Positions 47,961-60,706 of a DNA stretch of 64,000 nucleotides are shown here, piece after piece. Position 1 is the first letter of the stretch; every line of letters begins with the position of its first letter. Position numbers and translations under genes: made by a program. The notes beneath the pieces were generated by a model. That model had not been told where the DNA came from. It saw nothing but the letters and a program-made list of their open reading frames with translations, and made no database searches. Where the stretch lies: contig NW_026970697.1 of the NCBI RefSeq assembly GCF_963678635.1, forward strand, positions 186,001 through 250,000, given 5' to 3'. This DNA is from Symsagittifera roscoffensis (taxonomy: Eukaryota; Xenacoelomorpha; Acoela; Convolutidae).

Positions 47961-48469
47961 TCGTATCCGGCTTGGCTTTCAAAACAATTGAATTAATTAT
48001 ATTGCATTTTTAATCGAGGTTAAATGTTCTTCGAAATTAATTACTGTCATAATCAAATCAGAAATTTTTAATTTTTGTTTCGGTTCAGAAAAATATTTAT
48101 AAGATTGTGAAAGTGATGGATTTTTGAAATAATTGGATATAGGTTTAGTATTTGCTGTATATGTTACATATTTTGTTCTCATGCTGTTAAAATTTTTTAA
48201 ATCAGCGGCAACTGTTTTATTTTTACGACTTTTCACAAAAATGAGAAATATATTTGCCTGGGTGGCGTGGTTTTTTATTCGGCTAAATAGAAAAGTTAAC
48301 TGCTTATGGGTTTCGATCTGGAAATCTGCGGATTGCCGAGCGAGTCTGCTTACACTAGACTATAGTGCCTTTTTTCTTTCAACGGTTGAGGTGCTCGACT
48401 TGTGTTTCGACTTTGAAAATCAAGTAAGGGCAGTTTTACGAATGAAATTCCGCGTCGAGAAGCCGTTTT

Positions 48470-51300
48470 AAGTTGAGAACAAGGTCGAAACATACGCAAT
48501 TCTGGTTAAGAACGTCAAAACATACTCAATTTTGGCCAAGAACGTCAAAACATAGGACCAAAATTCAAAATAAAGGTCTAGCCCAGTCAAACAAACTTTT
48601 ATTTTGGTCGGAAAAGTCAAACTATAAGCCGAGCTCAGTCGAAACACATAACAATAACCAAGATTCATATAAAAGTCTTCACGAAGCTCAATACTCTTTA
48701 TGCTTCGCTACAAACAGAATGAATTGAGAGTTTTAGGTCAAATAAGTTTCCCTCATGGAAATTGTTTGATTGAAAATTTTAGCCACTCAAGGAACTTTAA
48801 CTTAGTTTGTAAAATCTGTAATCGCGAGAATACTGCAAACAATGCAGGATAAAGAGCATATATTCAGATTTCGAAACTTTTTCGAGTTTGAGATCACTTT
48901 TTTTTTGAACACTTTTGTGAATGTATGAGTTTACACTGGTCTCGTTTTTGAATCATACAAAGGTTACAACCAAACCAAAATTCTCGCGGTCCTATCTTGC
49001 AATCAAACCATGTTCTTCTCTAAATGAATGTTCCAACAAAATTTTCCACTGGAAATAAAGCATTTCAATTTGAAGTATTTACTGAAACGTTACAACAAAA
49101 GTGGTTTGAGAGTTTTCAGGTGGAGCTGGTTTTTGTGTCTTTAGTTACAGCAGCAAAAAAGGAAACTTTTAGATGAGGTTCGTTGCTAATTTGGCAACGT
49201 CTTCTATTGTCTAATGACTCTTAAACGTATCTGGATCGGCTTTCAAAACCCTTTCGTACGGTTTTGCTACAGAGTTTCTGCAGTCGAGAAGCAATTTTAA
49301 GTAGAGCACAAAGTCGAAACTTACCCAATTTCGGTCCAGAACGTCAAAACCTTGGTTAAAAAAATGAAAACGTAGGTCGAGCACAGTTGAATATTCTGAA
49401 AATGGTCAAAAGTTTGAAAAAAAAAGTCGAGCTCAATCGAAACATAGGTCGGACAAAACCTAAATTTTTTAAAGAAACTTAATTGATTATAACGATTTTA
49501 ATTATTTTTAAACTGGAAATTGAGCAAAAAAATTTGCTAAGAAAAGCTCTCTTCATCTCCGAAAGTTGCAACCCCTAACATTCAATTGAGCGATTTGCTC
49601 ACCGCAAAAAAAAAGAAAACAACAGGGGAATCCTGTAAGTTTTAGAAATCTAAGAACTCCCATGTCAAGAAAAGTAAATTCTACCAAAAATTCCTCGAAT
49701 ATCAGTTTTCACGTCAAAAATTTCAGTCCATTTTTGTAAAAAAGCAAAAAAGGGAGATTCAACATGGAAAAAAGGTTCTCGATGGAGGAGTTTAGTAATG
49801 TACAGGTTTTCGTAGTTTTCATAATTTATTTACAAATCAAGAATCATCAAAAAAATCAAATGAAAATCATACAATATAGTTTTTTTTCGATTTAATAATG
49901 TTATTTGATAGTCGTGAGGCTAAAAAAATTGAAAGGTATGTCGTGCACAGTCAAGATCTACTCGTTTTGATTGAGAAAGTCAAAAAATAGATCGAGAAAA
50001 ACGAAACATAGGTCAACCATAGTCGAAACAGAGGTCGGGCAAAGTCGAAACATATGTAAAGCACAGTCGAAACATAAGCCGAGCACAGTCGAATTAAGAA
50101 GTCGAATTGGTCAAAAACTTAAAGTCGAACAAAAATTAAACAGTTGAAACATCCCCAATTTTGACCAAGAAAGACGAAACATAGTCGAGCAGAGTTGGAG
50201 CATACCAATTTTTGGCTAAGAACGCCAAACATAGGTCGAGAAATTTGAAACGTAGGTCTAGCACAATCAAAACAAACGTCGAGCACAGTCGAGCACGGTC
50301 GAATCATACAGACGAGTTGTTCGAACCTATGGTCAAACACAAATTTACAGCACAGTCGAACACAATGTCAAATTTAAAGTCGAGTTTTTCGAACCTAAAG
50401 TCGAAGGCAAATTTACAGCACAGTCGAACACAAAGTCAAAACATAAAGTCGAGTTGGTGAAACCTAAAGTCGAAGACAAATTTACAGCACAGTCGAACAC
50501 AAAGTCAAAACATAAAGTCGAGTTGGTGAAACCTAAAGTCAAAGACAAATTTTTAAGACAGTCGTTTCAGCCTCAAAACATAGAATTGAAGCGGTCGAAA
50601 CAAAACAAACACAAAAAAAGTACCAAGAGTTTGATTTTATTGAAGCGTTTTTTGCTTGCAAATCAATAAAACAGTTGCTTATACCAAAAAGAATCCAGTA
50701 TGTATCTATTTTTAAAGTGCTGGATCGAGTCGGTCGAGTAGGTTGAATTGTATTTTATACTTGAGTCGCGTCGGTCAAAGTATCGGTCCTGGGTCGAGAG
50801 GGTTGAAACATACCAACGCCGAGTCGGTCACAGCATAAATTGCAAACCTTGACCCATGTTGCGTGATGTTTTCACAAGATGATTTTTTTTGTCTTTTTTT
50901 TGTTTTTTTTTCCGAATTTTGAAATTTTTTTTATTGGTTGAGAATATCGAGACAATCAAAATACCCCCAATTTTGGTGGCAAAATTTGAAAAGAAATTAA
51001 AATGTCGGTCGAGACGGTCGAAAAAATCTAAGCATATCAAACTTTAGTCGAAAAAATTGAAACATCCCTGAATCGGGTCGATAAAGGTCGAACAATTTTT
51101 GTTTGGGTTGAGATATGCGAAACATACCAAAATTTGGTCGAGAAAACTGAAACAAATCAAAATTGATCTAGAAAGTCGAAACAAAGCAATATTTTGTCAA
51201 GAAAGTTGAAATATGCCATAATGGGCCGAGGAAGTCAAAACCTACCAAAATTTGATCAAGACGGTCAAAACATGGCAACTTTCAGTCGTGCACGTCGACC
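48470..51300. repeat. Minisatellite family based on GTCGAAACATA
   Basis: Irregular repeats of phrases such as GTCGAAACATAGGTCGAGCA in segments 48,470-48,660, 49,290-49,470 and 49,930-51,300, interrupted by other sequence. A higher-order unit of 68-69 bases (AAATTTACAGCACAGTCGAA start at 50,341, 50,409 and 50,478) is the freshest part. Open frames here are by-products of the repeat. Confidence 0.85.
48900..49230 (+). repeat. Duplicated block, second copy, coding-like
   Basis: Partner of 47,640-47,960. The frame is open through the shared FVSLVTAA stretch and then closes. Confidence 0.4.
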
Positions 51301-54300
51301 TGGGTTGCTAATCCAATAGATTATTTCACTATGTGTGGCAAAATTATCTGCATTTATAACCTTTCCAAATTTAATTCAAGCAAGCTAATTAGTCCTACTA
51401 ATTCTTTAAACGTTTCAAACTTTAACACTCAAAACTTGATATTATCAGCCTAAAATTCGTAATGCAATATTACCAAAAACAAATCGAGACCCCAGTTTTT
51501 ATGCAGACAGAACCTTCAGGCTTTTGCCCTGATAAGAGCAGTGTTCATTTAGTAAACTCGACAACTTTTCGGGCAAAAACGGCTCTTATATCGTTAGTCC
51601 AGAAAACATCTTCTTTGATCCATTTTTTAGCGTCTTGAATGAATAACTTGTGAGCTATCCAGTGCTAATGGCTTGAATAGTTAATTGAAGAAGAATAAAA
51701 ATTTCCACTGAAGTTTTTAATCGTTTGAGCTCAGCGCGAGCTTAAATATCTTTCACTTTCATTTGAACGACTGGTACATCAGTTGAATCTAAAAAATTTC
51801 AAGCCGCCTAAAATTCCGCAGGGCTCCAATATTTCGATATCAATCTTAATTAGGACATGACTAGTGTTCATTTGTATCAAAAACAACAGGAACCTATCGA
51901 CGTTAAAACTTTTATTTGATTGCCTTGGGAAGGAGCGGATCTAGAATTTTCTTGAGGGCGGTGGCGGAATTTTCGAAAATTTTATAGACCGTTTTTTTAG
52001 GTCGAACAAATTGATTTTCTAAGCTCTCCCAAAGCACTGCAGGCAAAATTTGGAAAAAAAAACAGGCTAAAAAATGCTTTTTTGGAAAATTTTGACCAAA
52101 AACTCGCATTTTTCCGCGCGCGCTCCCCTTTCAAATTTAGTGTATATTGGCACCAAAAACGCCAGTAGAAAATTTTCAACGTCCTTCACCAAAAATGAAT
52201 GTTTTAAAGTAGTACGAAGGGGGACCCTTTGGGTTGTCAGGGGGTCGAATCCCTGAGAGAGGGGGCAGCCGGTCCTTTCGCTTGTTGATGAATCATGCTA
52301 AATTAAATATTGTATATAACAGGCGTCGTTTACTCTTTGTATTATTCCTGTTTGTTTTTCAAGATATTTTTGTCAAGGTATCCATTTTAACAGAGCCAAA
52401 TAGGTGAACAAGATTTCTAGTCGTATTGTATTAGATGATACTTTGACTTCACAAAAAAAGAAATATTCCTATTATATGGGTTTGTTTTGCAGATTAAAGG
52501 AATTTCAAAATCATAATAGATAAATTCATTAGGCTTTCAGTCATTAAGAGTGTTTTTTAGTATTTCTAAGTGACCCCTTTTTTCAGTGAGTTTTTTCCGT
52601 GATTTTTTCTGCTATAAACAGTGAGTAACTTTTACTAAATATTGATTTTTGTTCCGTTTGTTTTTGCCGTATTTGCTGTAAGTTCGATTTTTCCAATGAC
52701 TCTAATGAAACTAATACGGATGTTTTGACTGATCAAAGAGGGACGTGAGAAGGAGGGGAGGAGAGGAATTTTTCATGTATTAGTATATGTCATTGATTTT
52801 TGGTCTGCGTCGCTATGTAATAAGATAGGGAATAGTTTCGGAAATGTAAATCACATAGGGAAGTAAAATTAGTTTTTCGGATTTTTGTGCATCTTAAAAG
52901 CAACAAATTTTTCTATTCACATCTTTGTTAAATTACTTAGCGGACTTCTTACCATCGTAAGTTCAGAATCAGAGAAAATCAATCATTATGAGGCCAAACT
53001 GTGCATTTTGTGATTTGTAAGAGATCTGGCAACAAGGACGGTCCCTTCGTTCTTCTTTTGTTTTATCATTTTCTTTGATAATTCTGACAAAATTTTAACA
53101 TTTTAAACATGTTATCTGTGAAATCCAGGATAATACAGACACAAAATTGTGCGCTTTTCCTGTGCACCTTTTGGCCACGTAAAGAATAATTCGCGAAACC
53201 GGAAAGATTCTAGAAAAAAATCTTGTTTAGTTGCTATGGTTAGATTCTACCCTAAATATTTAATTGTAATAAAAATGAGAGAATTAAAATCTAGATTCAT
53301 TGTTATGTTTTAGATAAAATGGGTTTAAAAATTTGGGTATAATCTAGCAATGGCAAAATTTCAAGTCTTTTTTGAAATAGTTACTCACTGTTTTTCAAAG
53401 AATTGTTTCTCACTGAATTTAAACGTATGTTAATATGAAATCCGCTAAGTACACTTAACGAAAGATGCCAAGGTGTACTTTCAGATGCCAAAGTCTCTCA
53501 AATTTATTTAACTCAAGAGATTCAAAGCGAAATTTGAAGAACTTCTGATATAAGGCAAAATTGTCAAGATCTAATTTTTTATTCAGAACTCATGCTAAAA
53601 AAATATCCTGGTAATATAAGTGTGATAATCTTTGAAAATTTTTGAGAGTTTGATTACGCATATATAATCATTCGTAGGAATTTTTTCCAAGTAAATTCAA
53701 ACCAAACTTTTCTCTTTTGAAGATGTAGCATATGGACTTGCGATGACTTCCTGTGAAAAAAAGTTGGTACTTGGTGAAATTTCAACCAAACACTTCACCT
53801 AATTGATAAAAAAAAATTTCAAATGATTCCACAAAGTCAGTTTGTCGTAAATTTTTTCACTGAATCCCAAGTGGAAAACATGCGGTTCAAAATTAAGATT
53901 GCTTTCCGCTGTTTGTTTGTTGCTAAATTTATTAAATAGTAGCACAAATAGCAAACTTTGTTCTGGTATACATAAACTTGTAAAAAACTCAATCAGTACT
54001 CAGATATTCTTCGACTTTTTTGAAAGTTTGATTATATGACTTTTTTGATGACTTGATTCAAATTTTTTGTTTTCTTGGCACTGTTCTCTAACAAAAATTT
54101 TTCACTGACTCAAACATCCTGTAGAATGCATTAATTAAAGATACATGATATTCAGAAATTAGGTAAAACTATGCAATTGTGGGAAAACTGTTTTAAAAAA
54201 TTGCAATTCTGAAGACAATTGCAAATTTTTTGTACAATTAGGAAAAGTTTTGCCTGAACTATCTCCCAGTTTTGTTGCACATTTTCTTCATTGAACCAAA

Positions 54301-54519
54301 AGTTACAACGTGAATTCAAAATTTGATTGAAGGTTAACTATAAAAGCTTGCAAAAAATTAAAACTTTAGCAATTTTTACTACTAGCTCATTGAGACAAAT
54401 AAGTTACAAAAAGTACAATAAAATAATAATTTGGTTAAAAATTTATGCTAGTTCTAAAAAATCATCCAGTTTTTTTGAGTTTGTGTTGGATGTCATCTCC
54501 AATCGCCTCTTTTAAGGCC
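51301..54519. other. AT-rich region without a gene; possible SINE-like patch
   Basis: No gene supported. At 51,915-52,280 a GC-richer patch begins GGAGCGGATCTAGA and ends in a segment with GGGTCGAATCC, one base from the RNA polymerase III B-box consensus; it may be a transposon or SINE remnant. From about 53,400 to 54,500 there are loosely repeated phrases that could be very old members of the following array. Confidence 0.35.
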
Positions 54520-57500
54520 TCATTTTAAAAATAGGCTAATGCTATTGATGGAAACATTTGACAAAGTATGAAATCATCACAGCTCAACATAAGATTGATA
54601 ATTTTTTAACTTTAAACTGACTAGAGAAGTTTAGGATGACTCTTATAGTGAAATAAGGGTAAGTATTTGGAAAATTTCCAAGGCAGCATCTCGTAAAGGC
54701 AAACTTGCAAGTCTTTATTTTCAAGTAGACAAAAAGATCTTTAGAATTTTTTAAATCTTTTAAATAGGTAAAATTTTGATTAATTGAAGTTTTTGACTCT
54801 AGTAATGATGATTTGTGCAAAAAAAAATAAATTGAAAAAGATGGTCGTTTTTTTTTAGTGATCAGAAATCATTAATTTTTTTCAGCTAGTTGTAAGCTAG
54901 TTTGCAGCATTATTTTTTTTTGTTTTCAGCAAAAAGAAATCAATAAAACGAAGCAACAAAAGATTTTTCTGTGAGAAAAAAAGACAGAATAACATACCAG
55001 CATAACAAGAAACAAATTGATATGATTCTTTTTTACACATTTCAATGCGTTTCACGTAAATTTTTTATAATCAGAACGCTTTGTTATAATGTTCCACCTT
55101 CAATGATTGGCCCGAACTACTATCTGAACATTACTTCTTTTAAAATTATCAAAACTTCGTAATTAAGAGTTAGTTCTTCAAGAATTTCATGACAACTTAA
55201 CGAAAAGTTTGAAGTTTTTTTCAGAGTTTGCATTGATTTGCTTAATCTTCAATCACATACTGAGCTCTTGTTATGACTCTTCTATTTTATTTTGGGTAAA
55301 ATTCTGACTGAATTTTGGGTAGAATCCATTTATGCCAGAAATACAAGAGTTCCTTGTTTTTGTCAACCTTTTTTCGTCTGAAAAATGTTTTTTTCTCCAA
55401 CTTATTTCCTGCTAAAAACAATTCATTTAAGCTATTCGCATTTATTCCCCCAGCTTACAGAATCGTGTTCATTAAAAGCGGAAATTAGACATCTCAAAAA
55501 CTCGAGTTTAAACAATTAACAGTTGACAAATTCTGAAATCAGTACAACTCAGCATACGATTGTAAAACTTTCAAAAGTTCGCAGTAATTATTTTAAATTG
55601 AAAACATATTTCTAAGTTTGACCCTTTCAGAGAATTTAGGGTAAAAATTAAGTTCCAGGGCTGCATCTTGTAATGGCAAACTTCCAAAATTTTCTTCTTT
55701 AATAGACAAAAAAATAGTCTAATCTTAAATTGTGAAAAATTGGAAAGTTTTGAATTATTGAATTTTTTAGTGATGTAATACTGATTTCTGCAAAACAATA
55801 CTAAATTGAAAAAGATGGTTTTTAAGTTGCTAATCAGAAATCATCAATCACTTCATCTAGTTTTAAGCTAGGTTGTTGCATGTTTTTTTATACTTTCAGC
55901 AAAAAAAAGTTCATTAAAACAATAAAACAAAACGATTTTATCTGTGAGAAAAAAGAATGAAAATATACCATTCTTTTACTGGCATAACAAAAAAAACAAA
56001 TTGATACGATTCCTTTTTACACATTACAAAGCGATTCACATAGGTTTTTTTTAAAGAAAAAAACGCTTTCTAAAATTTTTCCACTTTCAATGATTGAACC
56101 CAACTACTATCAGAAAGTTCAAAATTATCAAAACTAAGTAATTGAGTGTTAGTTTTTCAAGAACGCCATGACAATTTAGCAAAAAAAAACTGGATTTTTT
56201 TTAATTTATTTGCTTTGTTTTCAATCAGATACTGAGTTCCAGTTAAGAATCTTTTATTTTATTTTGGGTGAACATCTGACTGAATTTCGAGTAGAATCTA
56301 TTTATGCCAGAAATCCAAGAGTTCATTGATTTTGTCAACCTGATTTCGTTTGAAAATGCTTTTTTTCTCCGATTTATTTCCTGTTAAAAACAATTCACTT
56401 GATCTTTTCGCATTTATTCCCCCGGCTTACAGAATTGTATTTAATAAAAGCGGAAAGTAGACATCGCAGAAAATTCGAAATTAAACAATTAAACAAATTA
56501 TAAATTTTGTATCATCACAAATTAGCATAAGATTGTAAAACAATTATTTGAAATAGTTCCAGGGCAGCATCTCGTAATGGCAAACTTCCAAATCTTTATT
56601 CTTAAGTAGACAAAAAATAGTCTTATCTTAAATTGTGAAAAATTGAAAAGTTTTGAATCATTGAATTTTTTTAGTATAGTGATACTGATTTCTGCAAAAA
56701 ATACTGAATTGAAAAAGATGGTTTTTAAGTTGGTAATATAAAATCATCAAACCCTTCATCTACTTTTAAGCTAGTTAGTTGCATACTTTTTTTTATACTT
56801 TCACCAAAAAACAAATTGAATAAAACTTTAAAACAAACTATTTCATCTGTGAGAAAAAAAGAGAAAAAATTATACCATTCTTCCACTGGCATAAGAAAAA
56901 CAAAATGATACCATTCCTTTTTACACACTACAAAGCGTTTCACGTAGGTTTCTTAGAAATAGAACGCTTTCTAATATTTTTTAACTTTAAATGATTGACA
57001 CCAACTACTATCAGAAAGTTACTTCTTTCAAAATTATCAAAACTAAGTAAATAAGTGCTAGTTCTTCAAGTATTTCATGACAATTTAGCAAAAAACTTTA
57101 TTTTTTTTCTTAAAATTGCATTGTTTTCAATCAGATACTGAGCTACAGTTTTGACTTCTTTTCTAGTTACATTCAAACTTTCACTGAATTTTGAGAAGAA
57201 TCTATTTTTGCCAGAAAGTCAAGAGTTCAATGATTTTGTCAACCTTCTTTTGTTTGAAAATGTTCTTTTTCTCCATTTTAATTCCTGTTAAAACAATTCA
57301 ATTGAGCTTTTCGCATTTATTCCCCCGGCTTATAGAATTGTATTTATTAAAAGCGGAAAGTAGACCTCGCAAAACTCGAAATTTAACAATTAAACAAATG
57401 ACAAATTTTGGTATCATTACAACTTAGCATGAGATTGTAAAGCTTTCAAAAGTTCGCAGTAATTAGTTTCAATTGAATACATAATTCTAAGTTTGACTTT

Positions 57501-59270
57501 TTAGTGAATTTATGGTAATTAATTGAAATAGTTTCAGAGCAGCATCTCGTAATTTTCCGAATCTTTATTCTTAAGTGGACAAAAAAATAGCCTAAATTGT
57601 GAAAAATTGGAAAATTGTGAATTATTGAATTTTTTGAGTCTACTAATACTGATTTCTGCGAAAAACACTAAATTTAAAAAGATGGTTTTTAAGTTGGTAA
57701 TCAGAAATCATTAAACACTTCATCTAGTTTTCAGCTAGGTTGTTGCATATTTGTTTATACTTTCAGCAAAAAAAATGAATAAAACATCAAAACAAACAAT
57801 TTTATCTGTGAGAAAAAGACTAAAAAAACATACTTATTTTTTTACCGGCGTAACAAAAATAAAATGATACGATTTCTTTTTTACACACTACAAAGCGTTT
57901 CACGTAGGTTTTTTAGAAATAGAACGCTTTCTAATATTTTTCTGCTTTCAATGATTGAACCCAACTACTATCAGAAAGTTACTTCTTTCAAAATTATCAA
58001 AAGTAAGTGATTAAGTGCTAGTACTTCAAGTATTTCATGACAATTTAGCAAAAAATGTGAAGTTTTTTTAAAATTTGCATTGTTTTAAATCAGATACTGG
58101 GCTCCACTTATTAATTTTCTATTTAATTTTGGGTGAATATCTGACTGAATTTTGAGTAGAATCTATTTATGCCAGAAATTCAAGAGTTCATTGATTTTGT
58201 CAACCTTCTTTCGTTTGAAAATGCTTTTTTCTCCAATTTATTTCCTGTTAAAAACAATTCAAATGAACTTTTCACACTTATTCTTCCTGCTTATAGAATT
58301 GTATTTCTTAAAAGTGCAAAGTAGACATCGCAAAACTCGAATTTAAACAATTAAACAAATGACAATTTTTGATATCATTACAACTTAGCATGAGATTGTA
58401 AAACTTTCAAAAGTTCGCAGTAATTAGTTTAAATTGAATAAATGAAACAAAGTTTGACGCTTTTAGTGAACTTAGGGTAATTATTTGAAATAGTTCCAGG
58501 GCAGCATCTCGTAATGATAAACTTAATTCTTAATTCTTTATTCTTAAGTAGACAAAAAAAGTTGGAAAGTTTTGTATTTTTGAATTTTTTGAGTCTAGTA
58601 ATACTGATTTCTGCAGAAAATACTAAATTGAAAAAGATGGTTTTTAAGTTGGTAATCAGAGATCATCAAACACTTCATCTAGTTTTAAGCTAGGTTGTTG
58701 CATATTTTTTTATACTTTCAGCAAAAAAAAATTTTTGAGTCTTTCAGCAAAAAAAATTTTGCAAAAAAATTGAATAAAGCAATAAAACAGACAATCTGTG
58801 AGAAAAAAGACTGAAAAACATTCCTTTTTTTTACAGGCGTAACAAAAATAAACTGATACGATTCCGTTTTACACACTACAAAGCGTTTCACGTAGATTTT
58901 TTATAAATAGAACGCTTTCTAATATTTTTCTACTTTCTATGATTGACCCCAATTGTTATCAGAAAGTTACTTCCTTCAAAGTTATCAAAACTAAGTAATT
59001 AAGTGCTAGTTCTGCCGGTATTTCATGACATTTTAGCAAAAAATTTGAATTTTTTTTACTAAAAATTGCATTGTTTTCAATCAAATACTGAGCTACAGAT
59101 TTGACTTCTTTTTTAGTTACAGTGCAACTTTGACTGAATTTTGGCACGAATCTATTTATGCCAGAAATCCAAGAACTTTCATTGATTGGTCAACATTTTT
59201 TCGTTTGAATCATGCTTTTTCTCCTATTTTTTTCCCATTGAGAAACAGTTCATTCACTTATTGAAAAAAA
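54520..59270. repeat. Tandem array of five ~0.95 kb units
   Basis: The phrase TGCCAGAAA recurs at 55,333, 56,306, 57,210, 58,170 and 59,159, and CACGTAGG/CACGTAAA-type phrases at about 55,052, 56,037, 56,940, 57,900 and 58,880. Unit length is 904-989 bases. A second landmark, GCAGCATCTCGTAA, also recurs once per unit. A partial unit seems to lie at 60,130-60,300. Each unit has a coding-like segment that is open in the 58,170 copy. Confidence 0.8.
58169..58324 (+). pseudogene. Open 51-codon fragment in the fourth array unit
   Basis: Reads MPEIQEFIDFVNLLSFENA, then FFSNLFPVKNNSNELF, then PAYRIVFLKSAK and stop. Other units keep parts of this reading (NLFPVKNNS..LFAFIPPAYRIVF.KSGK) but with frameshifts in a T run. 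It may be the end of a duplicated host gene whose copies have mostly decayed, or chance. No family is recognised. Confidence 0.3.
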
Positions 59271-60309
59271 TATATTTATAAAACTGAGATATTTAAAAAA
59301 CGAGCCATACTGAACTACTTGAAAATCGCAATTGTTCTTTATGAGCAATTTTCTAAGCTACGTTTTTGTGGTGTGTATATCGAGCTACAAATTGCGTTGG
59401 TCTAATAAGGCTTAAATTGAACGCAAAACTTTTTTCATTTCAAATTATCTCGCAATTGGTGGTTTACTATTTCGATGTTCGGCTTTCATCATTTTATTGA
59501 TAAGCGTGAAAAAACTATCTGAAATTTTCTGAAAACGAAAAAATCAAGTTTAAATTTTGATAATTGGTATAATCAGGTTAAATCGCTTTTCTAGATTATT
59601 TTTTTCATACTAAAAGTTTGTTTTGCTTTTGTTTTAGTTTTATTTCAAGCCCTTCAAGTTCTAAAAAACATTAATTTGATGTCAAACAGCTAGTTTTAGT
59701 TTTGTTTCAAGCCCTTCAAGTTCTAAAACAATTTCATTTGATGTCAAACAGCTTACACATTCTTATAAAATTTTGAGAAATAAAGGTTCGTAGTTTGATA
59801 CAATTTTCCCTTTGAGTCTTATTGAACAATAATACATTGTTCTTGCGAACAACTCTGAAAATTTTTGTTCAAATAATTTGAGTCCGAATAATTTGAGTCA
59901 AGTGATTACGATTTGTTAAAAAGTTTTAGATTGCTTAGGGCCCATTTTCTTAATTATTAGATGAGTACGGCTTCAATTGCTTAAACAAGCTAAGATTACT
60001 TTCAATTAAAGGGATAAGTTATTGGAGAAAAAAAATCGATGCATTGTTTTGCGATGATCAGTTGGCGATGGTTATCAGCAAACAATCTTGCTTTATGGAT
60101 CAGTCAAAAAAATAGTACCTTAAAATTGTACCAATATTACTTTTAAAATCAATAAGTGCCCAGCCTAAAACTTTCGCAGAAATTGAAACTCTGGTAGACT
60201 TTTAAGTTGTCAAAATAGGAAACATTTTGAGCTTTTGATGTTTTTGAGTCTAGTATTAATGATATGTGCGAAAAAAAAATTACATTAAAAAAGATAGTTA
60301 ATACAGTAG
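59271..60309. other. AT-rich region with a small tandem duplication
   Basis: No gene. A ~60-base phrase (TTTTAGTTTTATTTCAAGCC...) at 59,633 is repeated at 59,695. A degenerate array fragment is at 60,130-60,300. Confidence 0.5.
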
Positions 60310-60389
60310 CAAACCGAAATTTTCTCCGGTGTCGACATGACACCACTAGTCTACAGTGGTGACATCCAGATTTTCGCCTACTCGGTTTG
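60310..60389. other. 80-base structured hairpin region
   Basis: The ends CAAACCGA and TCGGTTTG pair perfectly over 8 bases. Inside, GGTGTC-GACAT-GACACC and CACCACT-AGTCTAC-AGTGGTG are two hairpins that share CACC and therefore exclude each other. It sits just upstream of the small frame at 60,449. It could be chance, a transposon end or a structured RNA. Confidence 0.35.
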
Positions 60390-60448
60390 CGACAAAGACT
60401 GGTTGCTATAAAGTTGAACGAAGCCATTGGAACAATATCGTGCTGTCT

Positions 60449-60706
60449 ATGCACCTGAATACATCGTTTATCGGGATAGTAAGTGCTTTATTATTATCCT
60501 CCACAGCTTGCAATTACGATTTAGGTAGAGGTAGCCGTAGTTCTCATTGGCGCTACTCACGCATCACTCAGAATGAAGGAGATTTTGATCTCTTGAGTAT
60601 CCAAGGTGCGCACGACGAAATTCCACTGCACGAAAGACCTCTTTCAAATTATCACCAATATACGCCACTCAAACCGCAGACGGAAAAAAGAGTACGGAAA
60701 TATTAG
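60449..60706 (+). CDS. Possible small secreted protein
   Basis: 85 codons from ATG at 60,449. MHLNTSFIGIVSALLLSSTA resembles a signal peptide, with the following CNYDLGRGSRSSHWRYS as a hydrophilic mature start; the rest is polar and ends basic (KRVRKY). No homologue is recognised and it may be part of a larger gene. The frame is open upstream to about 60,356 without an ATG. Base composition is less AT-rich than around it, which favours coding. Confidence 0.35.
   Translation: MHLNTSFIGIVSALLLSSTACNYDLGRGSRSSHWRYSRITQNEGDFDLLSIQGAHDEIPLHERPLSNYHQYTPLKPQTEKRVRKY

Noticed and set aside
48133-48471. 112-codon hydrophobic frame
   Set aside because: Low-complexity hydrophobic translation of AT-rich DNA with no counterpart in the neighbouring duplicate block and no recognisable domain.
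50212-50669. Frames of 71-82 codons in the minisatellite
   Set aside because: By-product of a repeat with a period near a multiple of three and few stops.
52225-52260. tRNA gene suggested by a T-arm-like GGGTCGAATCC
   Set aside because: No convincing acceptor, D or anticodon stems around it; at most a SINE-like or chance B box.
54520-59270. CRISPR-like regular array
   Set aside because: Units are ~0.95 kb, degenerate, in animal DNA; there is no short-repeat/spacer structure.
60479-60506. 28-base GTAAGT...CCACAG segment that looks like a mini-intron
   Set aside because: Removing it would put a stop directly after the junction, whereas the unspliced frame gives a good signal peptide; also unusually short for an intron.
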